Below, piece by piece: positions 18,433-28,641 of a stretch of DNA of 64,000 nt. The number at the start of each line of letters is the position of its first letter. Position 1 is the first letter of the stretch. The notes under the pieces are model-generated. The model searched no databases. It was not told the DNA's origin and saw nothing but the letters and a program-made list of their open reading frames with translations. This DNA comes from Pseudomonas fluorescens (GTDB lineage: Bacteria; Pseudomonadota; Gammaproteobacteria; Pseudomonadales; Pseudomonadaceae), in the NCBI RefSeq assembly GCF_001623525.1, contig NZ_CP015225.1, positions 3,596,001-3,660,000 on the forward strand, given 5' to 3'. The position numbers and the translations under genes were made by a program.

Positions 18433-18550
18433 AGTAAAACCTCGGGCACTTGAAAATGCTGGGGAGTATAGCCGAGGGTTGCGTGGTGACTTAAGGGCGG
18501 CGTGGGGCGAAGGCAAGGTTCATTAATCGCCCAGGGCCAGATGAGAGCCC

Positions 18551-18682
18551 TGTGGCGAGGGAGCTTGCTCCCGCTGGCGTGCGGAGCACGTCCAAACGGA
18601 CCGACGCGGTATGAGCTGACCCACCGCATCGGCTGGTTTGGGGCGGCTGCGCCACCCAGCGGGAGCAAGCTCCCTCGCCACA
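18551..18682. repeat. REPIN
   Basis: Inverted pair of GGCGAGGGAGCTTGCTCCC-type REPs flanking a centre with GCGTGCGGAGCACG and GGCTGCGCCACCC. It lies upstream of wspA and downstream of the DUF533 gene; the centre matches the 23442 REPIN more than the others. Confidence 0.9.
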
Positions 18683-18751
18683 GGGGGTTGCGCCCTTCTG
18701 TGGGAGCCTGCTCGCGATGGCGGTGGATCAGGGAATAGCGCTGGGGCTGTT

Positions 18752-19462
18752 CTAGGCGGTCGCCTGGCGCACCTGTTTTTCCAGTTCCACTTTCAACCCC
18801 GGCTCCAATTTGAGTTGGCGCGCCAGTTCATCGAGGTAGGACTTCTCCATGAAGTTTTCCTCGTCCACCAGCATTACGCTGGCGATGTACATTTCTGCCG
18901 CCATCTCCGGGGTGCTGGCGGCGCGGGCGACGTCGGTGGGGTCCAGGGGCTTGTTGAGTTCGGCGTGCAGCCAGTGTTGTAGTTCCTGGTCGTTGTCGAG
19001 CTTGGTGAACTCGCCTTCGATCAACTGCCGCTCGCGCTCGTCCACATGGCCGTCGGCCTTGGCCGCCGCCACCAGCGCCTTGAGGATCGCCTGGCTGTGC
19101 TGCTCGACCTGCGCCGGGGGTACACGGTCGAGGGTCTGCGGTTCGGATCTCGGCGCGGTGCCTTGCTGGGCCTGCCAGTTGCCGTAGGCCTTGTAGGCGA
19201 TCACGCCCAAGGCTGCGAGACCGCCATAAGCCAAGGCCTTGCCGCCGAAGCTGCGGGCTTTCTTGTTGCCCAGCAACAGGCCCATGGCCCCGGCGGCCAG
19301 TGCCCCGCCGCCCGCGCCGGAAAGCATCCCGCCCAGGTTGCCGGAGCCGCCGAGCAATCCACCCAGACCGCCGGATGACTTGCCTTGGGACCCGCCAGCC
19401 TTGTTCTGCAACATTTCCTGGCCGGACTTGAGAAGCTGATCGAGCAATCCACGGGTGTTCAT
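18752..19462 (-). CDS. DUF533 (YebE/TerB-like) inner membrane protein
   Basis: 236 residues. A Gly-rich N-terminal half (GGLGGLLGGSGNLGG) carries hydrophobic stretches about 50-65 and 78-92. The C-terminal part (about 120-225) is the helical DUF533/TerB-like domain with AAAKADGHVDERERQLI, an EF-hand-like acidic turn, and LDPTDVARAA. Family function is unclear; E. coli YebE responds to envelope stress. Monocistronic, with its own promoter opposite the LysR gene. Confidence 0.85.
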   Translation of the reverse strand: MNTRGLLDQLLKSGQEMLQNKAGGSQGKSSGGLGGLLGGSGNLGGMLSGAGGGALAAGAMGLLLGNKKARSFGGKALAYGGLAALGVIAYKAYGNWQAQQGTAPRSEPQTLDRVPPAQVEQHSQAILKALVAAAKADGHVDERERQLIEGEFTKLDNDQELQHWLHAELNKPLDPTDVARAASTPEMAAEMYIASVMLVDEENFMEKSYLDELARQLKLEPGLKVELEKQVRQATA

Positions 19463-19645
19463 TTGTTGTCTCCACCTATTCGGGTCAACTTAAGGCCACC
19501 AGCGTAGATCGAAAGTGCCCCGGCGCCGTTGGCGAGATTGCTTCCAGATGTTGCCTGGCTCATTCAAAGACACACTTACCTACCCTTCTAAAAAAACGAT
19601 ATACACTCCAGCACATTGATAAAACCGCCTTCCGGGTATTCGACC

Positions 19646-20560
19646 ATGATGACCCTGCGCCAGATCCGCCATTTCATCGCTGTGGCCGAAACCGGCTCGA
19701 TCTCCGCCGCTGCGCAAACGGCGTTCATTTCCCAGTCGACCTTGACCCTGGCCATCCAGCAACTGGAGCAGGAAATCGGCGTCAGCCTGTTCAACCGCCA
19801 CGCCAAAGGCATGACCCTGACCCATCAGGGTCATCAATTCCTGCGCCAGGCCCATTTGATCCTGGCTACGGTCGACAACGCCAAGCGCAGCCTGCAACAG
19901 AGCACCGACCAGGTCGCCGGCCAAGTCACCATCGGCGTCACCAGCCTGGTCGCCGGCTATTACCTGGCGGACCTGCTGACCCGTTTCCAGCGCGCCTATC
20001 CCAACGTGGAAATCCGGGTGATGGAGGACGAGCGGCCCTACATCGAGCATTTGCTGGTCAGCGGCGAAATCGACGTCGGGGTGTTGATCCTGTCCAACCT
20101 GGAAGACCGCCATGCCTTGCAGACCGAAGTGCTGACGCATTCACCACACCGCTTGTGGCTGCCGGCGCAGCACCCATTGCTGGAACACGACAGCATCAAC
20201 CTGGCCGACGTGGCCCGCGAGCCGCTGATCCAGCTGAACGTCGATGAAATGGACCGTAACGCCCAACGCCTGTGGCGCGGTGCCGGCCTGCAACCGAAGA
20301 TCACCCTGCGTACGGCATCGACCGAAGCGGTGCGCAGCCTGGTGGCGGCGGGGTTGGGCGTGTCGATCCAGCCGGACATGACCTACCGGCCTTGGTCGCT
20401 GGAGGGTGACATCATCGAAGCACGACCGATTGCCGACCTCAACCAGACCCTCGACGTCGGCCTGGCCTGGCGCCGGGGCACGGCGCGACCGGCGTCGGTC
20501 GACCCGTTCCTGGCCGTCGCCCGGGAGCAGCCTCATGGCGGGCGCAAGCCATCTATTTAA
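19646..20560 (+). CDS. LysR family transcriptional regulator
   Basis: 304 residues. Two ATGs at 19646 and 19649 are candidates; the family start M-T-L-R-Q-I-R-H-F favours these over the TTG at 19616. N-terminal winged HTH (about 3-62: ETGSISAAAQTAFISQSTLTLAIQQLEQEIG) and a C-terminal periplasmic-binding-like effector domain (about 92-300). It lies just upstream of, and in the same direction as, the aldehyde dehydrogenase/ABC operon, which it probably controls; this is inference from position. Confidence 0.88.
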   Translation: MMTLRQIRHFIAVAETGSISAAAQTAFISQSTLTLAIQQLEQEIGVSLFNRHAKGMTLTHQGHQFLRQAHLILATVDNAKRSLQQSTDQVAGQVTIGVTSLVAGYYLADLLTRFQRAYPNVEIRVMEDERPYIEHLLVSGEIDVGVLILSNLEDRHALQTEVLTHSPHRLWLPAQHPLLEHDSINLADVAREPLIQLNVDEMDRNAQRLWRGAGLQPKITLRTASTEAVRSLVAAGLGVSIQPDMTYRPWSLEGDIIEARPIADLNQTLDVGLAWRRGTARPASVDPFLAVAREQPHGGRKPSI

Positions 20561-20638
20561 TCGAACGCAGCCTTGAGTATTTCGAATTTGTCGGCCTTGA
20601 GGCTGAGCACTAGTCTTGCTGCATCACCCCATTCCATT

Positions 20639-20666
20639 GTGGGAGCGAGCAAGCTCGCCCCCACAG
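20639..20666. repeat. Short REP-type palindrome (second REP class)
   Basis: TGTGGGAGCGAGC and its near-complement (one mismatch) around a 2-nt centre. Related to the GTGGGAGCGAGCTTGCTCGCG class at 53853 and 55081, not to the GGCGAGGGAGC class. Confidence 0.75.
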
Positions 20667-20704
20667 GTTCGGTGTTTCAACCGACATAAAAAGAGAAATC
20701 GGAC

Positions 20705-22162
20705 ATGGCTGGTATGCAAACCCCGTTGTGCACCGCGTTGCTGATCGACGGGGAACTCGTTCCCGGTGCAGGCATTGTCGAGCCGATTCTCAACCCGGCC
20801 ACCGGCGAAGTGGTGGCTCACATCGCCGAGGCCAGCACTGAACAGGTGGAAGCCGCGATCCTCGCCGCCCATCGCGCCTTCGACGGCTGGTCGCGCACCA
20901 CGCCGCAACAACGCTCGAACCTGCTGCTGGACATTGCCAGCGCCATCGAAAAGAACGCCGATGAACTGGCCCGCCTCGAATCCCTGAACTGCGGCAAGCC
21001 GCTGTACCTGGCGCGCCAGGACGACCTCAGTGCGACGGTGGATGTATTCCGTTTCTTCGCTGGCGCCGTGCGCTGCCAGACCGGCCAGCTCAGTGGCGAA
21101 TACCTGCCCGGCTACACCAGCATGGTGCGCCGCGACCCGATTGGCGTGGTGGCGTCCATCGCACCATGGAACTACCCGATCATGATGGCCGCGTGGAAAA
21201 TCGCCCCGGCCCTGGCCGCCGGCAATACGCTGGTGTTCAAGCCGTCGGAACACACACCGCTGTCGATCCTGGCCCTGGCGCCGACACTGGCGCAGATCCT
21301 GCCTCGAGGCGTCATCAATATCCTCTGCGGGGGCGGCGAAGGGGTGGGCAGCCATCTGGTCAGCCATCCCAAGGTGCGCATGGTCTCGCTGACCGGCGAT
21401 ATCGTCACCGGGCAGAAGATCCTTCAGGCGGCAGCGAAAACCCTCAAGCGCACGCACTTGGAGCTGGGCGGCAAGGCACCGGTGATCGTGTGCAACGACG
21501 CCGACATCCAGGCCGTGGTCGAAGGCGTGCGCACCTACGGTTATTACAACGCCGGGCAGGATTGCACCGCGGCGTGCCGGATCTACGCCCAAGGCGCGAT
21601 TCACGATCGCCTGGTGGCCGAACTCGGTGCGGCGGTCAGCAGCCTGCGCTTTGCCGGCAAGCGCGACGCCGACAACGAGATCGGCCCGCTGATCAGCACC
21701 CGCCAGCGCGACCGCGTCGCCAGTTTCGTCGAGCGCGCCCTCGGCCAGCCGCACATCGAACGCATCACCGGCGCGGCGGTGCATTCCGGCGCCGGTTTCT
21801 ACTACCAGCCCACGCTGCTGGCCGGCTGCAAGCAAAGCGATGAAATCGTCCAGCGCGAAGTGTTTGGCCCGGTGGTCACCGTGACCCGCTTCGACGAACT
21901 CAGCCAGGCGGTGGACTGGGCCAACGACTCCGAATACGGCCTGGCGTCCTCGGTATGGACGCAAAACCTGGACAAGGCCATGCAAGTGGCGGCGCGCCTG
22001 CAATACGGCTGCACCTGGATCAACAGCCATTTCATGCTGGTCAGCGAAATGCCCCACGGCGGCCTGAAGCGCTCGGGCTATGGCAAAGACCTGTCCAGTG
22101 ACTCGCTCCAGGACTACAGCGTGGTGCGCCACATCATGGCCCGCCACGGCCAGCATCTGTAG
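20705..22162 (+). CDS. Aminobutyraldehyde dehydrogenase-like protein (first of two paralogues)
   Basis: NAD-dependent oxidation of an amino-aldehyde, probably 4-aminobutanal from putrescine, to the acid (family inference). 485 residues, full length. The aldehyde dehydrogenase core shows the substrate/NAD motif [18 protein letters not shown], the general base Glu in LELGGKAPV and catalytic Cys in [11 protein letters not shown]. Closely related to the dehydrogenase at 26501 but clearly divergent. First structural gene after the LysR regulator, 90 bp before the binding protein. Confidence 0.88.
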   Translation: MAGMQTPLCTALLIDGELVPGAGIVEPILNPATGEVVAHIAEASTEQVEAAILAAHRAFDGWSRTTPQQRSNLLLDIASAIEKNADELARLESLNCGKPLYLARQDDLSATVDVFRFFAGAVRCQTGQLSGEYLPGYTSMVRRDPIGVVASIAPWNYPIMMAAWKIAPALAAGNTLVFKPSEHTPLSILALAPTLAQILPRGVINILCGGGEGVGSHLVSHPKVRMVSLTGDIVTGQKILQAAAKTLKRTHLELGGKAPVIVCNDADIQAVVEGVRTYGYYNAGQDCTAACRIYAQGAIHDRLVAELGAAVSSLRFAGKRDADNEIGPLISTRQRDRVASFVERALGQPHIERITGAAVHSGAGFYYQPTLLAGCKQSDEIVQREVFGPVVTVTRFDELSQAVDWANDSEYGLASSVWTQNLDKAMQVAARLQYGCTWINSHFMLVSEMPHGGLKRSGYGKDLSSDSLQDYSVVRHIMARHGQHL

Positions 22163-22252
22163 ATAACAGCACTACTCTAATAACAGGCCTTCAATGGCGC
22201 TTCACCCCGTTGAAACACTGCCCCGACCATAATTAAAGCAAGAGGGATTTCC

Positions 22253-23404
22253 ATGTACGCGCACAAGACCGTATTGCTCAGTGCAATCACCACGGCGCTG
22301 CTGACCAGCGTCAGCCTCCAGGCCGCCGAACCGCTCAAGGCCGTCGGCGCCGGCGAGGGCCAACTGGATATCGTCGCCTGGCCGGGTTACATCGAACGCG
22401 GCGAAAGCGACAAGGCTTACGATTGGGTCACCGGTTTCGAGAAGGAAACCGGTTGCAAGGTCAATGTGAAAACCGCCGCCACCTCCGACGAAATGGTCAG
22501 CCTGATGACCAAGGGTGGCTACGACCTGGTCACCGCCTCGGGCGACGCCTCGTTGCGGCTGATTGCCGGCAAGCGTGTGCAGCCGATCAACACCGCGCTG
22601 ATCTCCAACTGGAAAAACCTCGATCCGCGCCTCAAGGATGCACCGTGGTACGTGGTCAACCAGCAAACCTACGGCACCCCGTACCAGTGGGGCCCGAACG
22701 TGCTGATGTACAACACCGACGTGTTCAAGCAGGCGCCCACCAGTTGGAACGTGCTGTTCAGCGCCCAGAACCTGCCCGACGGCAAGCCGAACAAAGGCCG
22801 CGTGCAAGCCTACGATGGTCCGATCTACATCGCCGACGCGGCGCTGTACCTCAAGACCGCCAAGCCTGAGTTGGGCATCAAGGACCCCTACCAACTCGAC
22901 GAGGCGCAGTACAAGGCCGTGCTGGAATTGCTGCGGGGCCAGCAACCGCTGATCCACCGCTACTGGCACGACACCACCGTGCAGATGAGCGATTTCAAGA
23001 ACGAAGGCGTGGTGGCGTCCGGCGCCTGGCCGTATCAGGTCAACGGGCTGATGAACGAGAAGCAACCGATCGCCTCGACCATTCCCAAAGAAGGTGCCAC
23101 TGGTTGGGCCGACACCACGATGTTGCACGCCGAGGCCAAGCACCCCAACTGCGCGTACAAGTGGATGGATTGGTCGCTGCAACCGAAAGTCCAGGGTGAC
23201 GTCGCCGCCTGGTTCGGCTCCTTGCCGGCGGTGCCGGCGGCGTGCAAGGGCAGCGAGCTGCTGGGCGCCGAGGGCTGCAAGACCAACGGTTTCGATCAGT
23301 TCGACAAGATCGCCTTCTGGAAAACCCCACAGGCCGAGGGCGGCAAGTTCGTGCCGTACAGTCGCTGGACCCAGGACTACATTGCGATCATGGGCGGGCG
23401 CTAA
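22253..23404 (+). CDS. ydcS: YdcS-like periplasmic solute-binding protein of a polyamine-type ABC transporter
   Basis: 383 residues with a Sec signal peptide cleaved near SLQA-AEPL (about residue 24). The binding-protein fold shows the DIVAWPGYIERG opening strand and VTASGDASLRLIAGK hinge of the spermidine/putrescine group, and a C-terminal Cys pair (AACKG, EGCKT). It would capture putrescine or a related amine in the periplasm and deliver it to YdcUV. Gene order matches E. coli ydcSTUV-patD. Confidence 0.87.
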   Translation: MYAHKTVLLSAITTALLTSVSLQAAEPLKAVGAGEGQLDIVAWPGYIERGESDKAYDWVTGFEKETGCKVNVKTAATSDEMVSLMTKGGYDLVTASGDASLRLIAGKRVQPINTALISNWKNLDPRLKDAPWYVVNQQTYGTPYQWGPNVLMYNTDVFKQAPTSWNVLFSAQNLPDGKPNKGRVQAYDGPIYIADAALYLKTAKPELGIKDPYQLDEAQYKAVLELLRGQQPLIHRYWHDTTVQMSDFKNEGVVASGAWPYQVNGLMNEKQPIASTIPKEGATGWADTTMLHAEAKHPNCAYKWMDWSLQPKVQGDVAAWFGSLPAVPAACKGSELLGAEGCKTNGFDQFDKIAFWKTPQAEGGKFVPYSRWTQDYIAIMGGR

Positions 23405-23441
23405 AGCGCATTAACCTGTTTTGGGGGAACCTGCTTAACCC

Positions 23442-23574
23442 TGTGGCGAGGGAGCTTGCTCCCGCTGGCGTGCGCAGCACGCCCAAAACAGACCAACGCG
23501 GTATGACCTGACCCACCGCATCGGCTGGTTTTGGGGTGGCTGCGCCACCCAGCGGGAGCAAGCTCCCTCGCCAC
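23442..23574. repeat. REPIN inside the ydc-like operon
   Basis: Full REPIN between the binding-protein gene and the ATPase gene, whose centre closely matches the 18551 REPIN. Its stem-loops would fold in the operon mRNA just after ydcS. Confidence 0.9.
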
Positions 23575-23633
23575 GGGATCGCATTCCAATCCCTGAAATT
23601 TCATACCCGCCCCGCTTTTTGGAGCCCCGCACC

Positions 23634-24671
23634 ATGACGCTTGCAGTCCAATTCACCCAGGTATCCCGTCAGTTCGGCGATGTGAAAGCCGTTGACCGGG
23701 TTTGCATCGACATCCAGGACGGCGAGTTCTTTTCCATGCTGGGCCCATCCGGTTCGGGCAAGACCACCTGCCTGCGGCTGATCGCCGGGTTCGAACAACC
23801 CAGTGCCGGCTCGATCCGCATCCATGGCGAAGAGGCCACCGGGCTCGCGCCATACCAGCGCGACGTCAATACGGTTTTCCAGGATTACGCCCTCTTCCCC
23901 CATATGAACGTGCGCGACAATGTGGCCTACGGCCTGAAAGTCAAAGGCGTCGCCAAGGCCGAGCGCATCAAGCGCGCCGACGAAGCGCTGGAGATGGTTG
24001 CCCTGGGCGGCTACGGCGAACGCAAGCCGGTGCAGCTCTCCGGCGGCCAGCGCCAACGCGTGGCCCTGGCGCGTGCGTTGGTCAATCGCCCACGGGTGTT
24101 GCTGCTCGATGAGCCCTTGGGCGCCCTGGACTTGAAGTTGCGTGAACAGATGCAGGGCGAGTTGAAAAAGCTGCAACGCCAGCTGGGCATCACCTTCATT
24201 TTCGTCACCCACGACCAGACCGAAGCACTGTCGATGTCCGACCGCGTGGCGGTGTTCAACAAGGGCCGCATCGAACAGGTCGACACCCCACGCAACCTGT
24301 ACATGAAACCGGCGACCACCTTCGTCGCCGAATTCGTCGGCACCTCCAACGTGATCCGCGGCGAGTTGGCCCGGGAACTGAGCGGTTATCCACAGCCGTT
24401 CTCGATTCGCCCGGAACACGTGCGTTTCGCCGAGGGTCCGTTGGCCAGTGGTGAGATCGAAGTCCACGGCCTGCTGCACGACATCCAATATCAGGGCAGC
24501 GCCACGCGCTACGAGTTGAAACTTGCCAACGGCCAGACCCTGAACCTCAGCCAGGCCAACACCCAGTGGCTCGACAACACGGCGCAGCACCAGACCGGCC
24601 AGCATCTGAGCGTACGCTGGGCGCGGGAGGCGATGGTCGCGCTGCACGACACCGTCAGTGGCGAGGTGTGA
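23634..24671 (+). CDS. ydcT: YdcT-like ABC transporter ATP-binding protein
   Basis: 345 residues from the ATG at 23634 (GGAG nine bases upstream). ATPase domain with Walker A GPSGSGKTT, Q-loop FQDYALFPHM, signature LSGGQRQRVALARALVN, Walker B LLLDEPLGALD and the switch His in VTHDQTEAL. A C-terminal TOBE regulatory domain (about 265-345) follows, as in PotA. It energises the YdcU/YdcV permease. Stop and next start are one base apart. Confidence 0.93.
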   Translation: MTLAVQFTQVSRQFGDVKAVDRVCIDIQDGEFFSMLGPSGSGKTTCLRLIAGFEQPSAGSIRIHGEEATGLAPYQRDVNTVFQDYALFPHMNVRDNVAYGLKVKGVAKAERIKRADEALEMVALGGYGERKPVQLSGGQRQRVALARALVNRPRVLLLDEPLGALDLKLREQMQGELKKLQRQLGITFIFVTHDQTEALSMSDRVAVFNKGRIEQVDTPRNLYMKPATTFVAEFVGTSNVIRGELARELSGYPQPFSIRPEHVRFAEGPLASGEIEVHGLLHDIQYQGSATRYELKLANGQTLNLSQANTQWLDNTAQHQTGQHLSVRWAREAMVALHDTVSGEV

Positions 24672-24672
24672 G

Positions 24673-25620
24673 ATGAACACCCTGGCCATCGCTCAAACGC
24701 CCGCGCCCGGCTCACCGTTGCGACGTTTTTCCAACCTGCTGTACCGGCGCCCCAACCTGTACCTGTCGATGTTGCTGGTGCCGCCACTGATCTGGTTCGG
24801 CGCAATCTACCTGGGCTCGCTGCTGACCTTGCTGTGGCAAGGTTTCTACACCTTCGACGACTTCACCATGGCGGTCACGCCGGACCTGACCCTGGCGAAT
24901 TTCGCGGCGCTGTTCCAACCGTCGAACTTCGACATCATTTTGCGCACCCTGAGCATGGCGATAGCGGTGTCCATCGCCAGCGCCATCGTCGCGTTCCCGA
25001 TTGCCTATTACATGGCGCGCTACACCAGTGGCAAGACCAAGGCGTTTTTCTACATCGCGGTGATGTTGCCGATGTGGGCCAGCTACATCGTCAAGGCCTA
25101 TGCCTGGACGCTGCTGCTGGCCAAGGGCGGCGTGGCGCAATGGTTCGTCCAGCACCTGGGCCTGGGGCCGGTGTTGCAGTTCGTGCTGGGGATCCCCGGC
25201 GTGGGCGGCAGCACCTTGTCCACCTCACACCTGGGGCGTTTTTTGGTGTTCGTCTACATCTGGTTGCCGTTCATGATCCTGCCGATCCAGGCGTCCCTGG
25301 AGCGTCTGCCGCCATCGCTGCTGCAAGCCTCGGCCGACCTGGGCGCCAGGCCACACCAGACGTTCATGCAGGTGATCCTGCCGCTGTCGATCCCCGGCAT
25401 CGCCGCCGGCTCGATCTTCACCTTCTCGCTGACCCTGGGGGATTTCATCGTGCCGCAACTGGTGGGCCCGCCAGGCTACTTCGTCGGCAGCATGGTCTAC
25501 GCCCAGCAAGGCGCCATCGGCAACATGCCCATGGCCGCGGCATTCACCCTGGTGCCCATCGTGCTGATCGCGATTTATCTATCCATCGTCAAGCGACTGG
25601 GGGCTTTCGATGCACTCTGA
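24673..25620 (+). CDS. ydcU: YdcU-like ABC transporter permease (PotB family)
   Basis: 315 residues from the ATG at 24673, placed one base after the ydcT stop. About six membrane helices; the EAA loop is seen in the segment [18 protein letters not shown]. Polyamine-type importer inner membrane subunit, partner of YdcV. Confidence 0.92.
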   Translation: MNTLAIAQTPAPGSPLRRFSNLLYRRPNLYLSMLLVPPLIWFGAIYLGSLLTLLWQGFYTFDDFTMAVTPDLTLANFAALFQPSNFDIILRTLSMAIAVSIASAIVAFPIAYYMARYTSGKTKAFFYIAVMLPMWASYIVKAYAWTLLLAKGGVAQWFVQHLGLGPVLQFVLGIPGVGGSTLSTSHLGRFLVFVYIWLPFMILPIQASLERLPPSLLQASADLGARPHQTFMQVILPLSIPGIAAGSIFTFSLTLGDFIVPQLVGPPGYFVGSMVYAQQGAIGNMPMAAAFTLVPIVLIAIYLSIVKRLGAFDAL

Positions 25621-26428
25621 CTCTCAAGACCGGGCCTCGTGGGGCTTGCGGATCGCGGCGTGGGGCGGGCTGGTGTTCCTGCACTTCCCAATCCTGATCA
25701 TCTTCCTTTACGCCTTCAATACCGAGGACGCGGCGTTCAGCTTCCCGCCCAAGGGCCTGACCTTGAAGTGGTTCAGCGTCGCCTTCTCGCGCCCGGATGT
25801 GCTGGAGGCGATCAAGCTGTCGTTGCAGGTCGCGGCCATCGCCACGCTGATCGCCATGGTGCTTGGCACCTTGGCCTCGGCGGCGCTGTACCGGCGCGAT
25901 TTCTTCGGCAAACAGGGTATTTCGCTGATGCTGATCCTGCCGATTGCCTTGCCGGGCATCATCACCGGTATCGCGCTGCTGGCGACCTTCAAGACCTTGG
26001 GCATCGAACCCGGGATGTTCACCATCGTCGTCGGCCATGCAACCTTCTGCGTGGTGATCGTCTACAACAACGTGATCGCCCGCCTGCGCCGCACCTCCCA
26101 CAGTCTGATCGAGGCTTCGATGGACCTGGGCGCCGACGGCTGGCAGACCTTCCGCTACATCATCTTGCCTAACCTGGGGTCGGCACTGCTGGCTGGCGGG
26201 ATGCTGGCGTTCGCGCTGTCGTTCGACGAGATCATCGTCACCACCTTCACCGCCGGCCACGAACGCACCTTGCCGCTGTGGCTGCTCAACCAGCTCAGCC
26301 GCCCCCGCGATGTGCCGGTGACCAACGTGGTGGCGATGCTGGTGATGATAGTCACGATGTTGCCGATATTGGGCGCGTATTACCTGACCCGTGGCGGTGA
26401 GAGCGTGGCCGGTAGCGGCGGGAAATAA
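25610..26428 (+). CDS. ydcV: YdcV-like ABC transporter permease (PotC family)
   Basis: 272 residues, overlapping the ydcU end by 11 bp. Six predicted membrane helices and the EAA-loop [18 protein letters not shown], which contacts the ATPase. The second permease subunit of the importer. Confidence 0.92.
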   Translation: MHSDSQDRASWGLRIAAWGGLVFLHFPILIIFLYAFNTEDAAFSFPPKGLTLKWFSVAFSRPDVLEAIKLSLQVAAIATLIAMVLGTLASAALYRRDFFGKQGISLMLILPIALPGIITGIALLATFKTLGIEPGMFTIVVGHATFCVVIVYNNVIARLRRTSHSLIEASMDLGADGWQTFRYIILPNLGSALLAGGMLAFALSFDEIIVTTFTAGHERTLPLWLLNQLSRPRDVPVTNVVAMLVMIVTMLPILGAYYLTRGGESVAGSGGK

Positions 26429-26500
26429 TCAACAGTGATCGCTCACTGGGGAACCGCTCCCACAGGGGACTTGGGAAAACATTCAAGAGAGGACTTGGAC

Positions 26501-27925
26501 ATGCAAACCAAACTGCTGATCAACGGCCACCTGGTAAACGGCGAAGGCCCCGGCCAGGCGGTGTTCAACCCGTCGCTGGGCCGGGTACTGGTGGAAATCA
26601 ACGAGGCCAGCGAGGCCCAGGTCGATGCCGCCGTGCGCTCCGCCGATGCCGCCTTCGAAGCCTGGTCGCAAGTACCGCCCAAGGACCGCTCCCTGTTGCT
26701 GCTCAAGCTGGCTGACGCCATCGAAGCCCATGGCGAAGAACTGGCGAAGCTGGAGTCGGACAACTGCGGCAAACCCTTGAGCGCCGCGCTGAACGACGAG
26801 ATCCCGGCGATTGCCGACGTGTTCCGCTTCTTTGCTGGCGCCAGCCGCTGCATGAGCGGTTCGGCGGGCGGCGAGTACCTGCCGGGGCACACTTCGATGA
26901 TCCGTCGCGATCCGGTGGGCGTCATCGCCTCCATCGCGCCATGGAACTACCCGCTGATGATGGTCGCCTGGAAAATCGCCCCGGCCCTGGCGGCCGGCAA
27001 TACCGTGGTGCTCAAGCCGTCGGAGCAAACCCCACTCACGGCGTTGCGCCTGGCGGAACTGGCGTCGGAAATTTTCCCGGCTGGTGTACTCAACGTGATC
27101 TTTGGCCGTGGGCAGACCGTCGGCAATCCGCTGGTCACCCACCCGAAAGTGCGCATGGTGTCGCTGACCGGCTCCATCGCCACCGGCTCGAACATCATTT
27201 CCAGCACGTCCGACAGCGTCAAGCGCATGCACATGGAACTGGGCGGCAAGGCCCCGGTGATCATTTTCGACGACGCCGATATTGACGCGGCGGTGGAAGG
27301 CATTCGCACTTTCGGTTTCTACAACGCCGGCCAGGACTGCACCGCCGCCTGCCGCATCTATGCCCAGCAAGGCATCTACGAGCAGTTCGTCGAGAAACTC
27401 GGTGCCGCGGTGGGCAGCATCAAGTACGGCCTGCAAACCGCGCCGGACACCGAAATGGGCCCGCTGATCACCGCCCAGCACCGCGACCGCGTGGCCGCTT
27501 TCGTCGAACGGGCCATCGCCCAGCCACATATCCGCCTGATCACCGGCGGCAAGGCCGTGGACGGCAACGGTTTTTTCTTCGAGCCGACGGTGCTGGCCGA
27601 CGCCCAGCAGGATGACGAAATCGTCCGCCGGGAAGTCTTTGGGCCAGTGGTGTCCGTCACCTCGTTCCTCGACGAAGCACAAGTACTGGCCTGGGCCAAC
27701 GATTCGGACTACGGCCTGGCCTCATCGGTGTGGACCGCCGACATTGGCCGTGCCCATCGCCTGTCAGCCCGCTTGCAATATGGCTGCACCTGGGTGAACA
27801 CGCACTTCATGCTCGTCAGCGAAATGCCCCATGGCGGTCAGAAACGTTCCGGCTATGGCAAGGACATGTCCATGTATGGGCTGGAGGACTACACGGTGGT
27901 GCGGCATGTGATGTTCAAGCATTGA
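26501..27925 (+). CDS. patD: Gamma-aminobutyraldehyde dehydrogenase (PatD/YdcW-like)
   Basis: Oxidises 4-aminobutanal to GABA in putrescine breakdown. 474 residues from the ATG at 26501 (GAGGA ten bases upstream); the longer start at 26435 lacks a ribosome site. Hallmarks: [28 protein letters not shown] (base Glu) and [12 protein letters not shown] (catalytic Cys). Last gene of the operon, matching the E. coli ydcSTUV-patD order, so transporter and enzyme act on the same amine pathway. Confidence 0.9.
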   Translation: MQTKLLINGHLVNGEGPGQAVFNPSLGRVLVEINEASEAQVDAAVRSADAAFEAWSQVPPKDRSLLLLKLADAIEAHGEELAKLESDNCGKPLSAALNDEIPAIADVFRFFAGASRCMSGSAGGEYLPGHTSMIRRDPVGVIASIAPWNYPLMMVAWKIAPALAAGNTVVLKPSEQTPLTALRLAELASEIFPAGVLNVIFGRGQTVGNPLVTHPKVRMVSLTGSIATGSNIISSTSDSVKRMHMELGGKAPVIIFDDADIDAAVEGIRTFGFYNAGQDCTAACRIYAQQGIYEQFVEKLGAAVGSIKYGLQTAPDTEMGPLITAQHRDRVAAFVERAIAQPHIRLITGGKAVDGNGFFFEPTVLADAQQDDEIVRREVFGPVVSVTSFLDEAQVLAWANDSDYGLASSVWTADIGRAHRLSARLQYGCTWVNTHFMLVSEMPHGGQKRSGYGKDMSMYGLEDYTVVRHVMFKH

Positions 27926-28037
27926 CGACAAGACAACGTTGGCAACACATGCTCGCGCCTGCCCGGCGTTCGTCCTGCTAAGGTTTTCGTCGATCGGTGC
28001 ACGCCCGCCGGTTGACGGAAATCCTGGCAGCACCTAG

Positions 28038-28058
28038 GGTGTCTACAACGTATACACC
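28038..28058. promoter_or_regulatory. Candidate operator of the ParD/ParE-like pair
   Basis: GGTGTCTA-CAACG-TATACACC is an inverted repeat with 7 of 8 arm positions matching. It ends 13 bp before the antitoxin ATG, overlapping the likely promoter, as expected for antitoxin autorepression. Confidence 0.55.
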
Positions 28059-28071
28059 TTGGAGATCAGCC

Positions 28072-28335
28072 ATGGCCTCGCCCGTTTTGTCCTTTCGTGT
28101 GGAAGAAGGTCTGGCCCAACAGCTGGACTTGCTGGCTGCCGCCACCGACCGCGACCGCCAATATCACCTCAAGCGTGCACTGGTTCGATATGTGGAAGCC
28201 GAATCCTGGCATCTGCAAGCCATCAGCGAAGGCATGGCCGATGCCGACGCTGGAAATCTGACCGATCTGGACGCCGTGAAGGCTAAGTGGGCAAAGCGTG
28301 CCGAGCATCGTACTGACCGACAAAGCACAGAGTGA
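28072..28335 (+). CDS. ParD-like ribbon-helix-helix antitoxin
   Basis: 87 residues. The N-terminus VLSFRVEEGLAQQLDLLAAATDRDRQYHLKRALVRYVE is a ribbon-helix-helix DNA-binding fold; the C-terminal tail (about 55-87, AKWAKRAEH) would wrap the toxin. Start ATG at 28072 with GGAG eight bases upstream. It overlaps the toxin gene by 38 bp and is probably autorepressed through the palindrome at 28038. Confidence 0.88.
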   Translation: MASPVLSFRVEEGLAQQLDLLAAATDRDRQYHLKRALVRYVEAESWHLQAISEGMADADAGNLTDLDAVKAKWAKRAEHRTDRQSTE

Positions 28336-28597
28336 CCTCGACTCGATCCACGAACATTACCAAAGCGCTATCGGCGCAGAAGGCGCCGATGAGGTCATCC
28401 TCGCCATCCTGGAGACATTGCGCCAACTGCAACGCTTTCCCGGCTCGGGCCGTCCTTCGGTCGTTCCCGATATTCGAGAGCTGGTGTTGACACGCTACCC
28501 GTTCGTTGCCCCGTACCGGCTCGAGCAGGGACAACTGCAAGTCCTGCGGATACTGCACCAGCGCACCGAACGTCCCCAGGACTGGTCGGTGGAGTGA
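28298..28597 (+). CDS. ParE/RelE superfamily toxin
   Basis: 99 residues starting with GTG at 28298, inside the antitoxin gene. ParE-fold pattern: VLTDKAQSDLDSIHEHY, RFPGSGRPSVVPDIRELVLTRYPFVAPYRL and a final strand LQVLRILHQRTERPQDW. The RPSVVPDIRELVL and HQRTERP segments are typical of ParE gyrase-targeting toxins. The frame is intact, so the pair may be active. Confidence 0.88.
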   Translation: MPSIVLTDKAQSDLDSIHEHYQSAIGAEGADEVILAILETLRQLQRFPGSGRPSVVPDIRELVLTRYPFVAPYRLEQGQLQVLRILHQRTERPQDWSVE

Positions 28598-28641
28598 TGT
28601 CGGCCGGCGCGCCTGCCCCGACCGCTCACCTGCGCCAGGCT

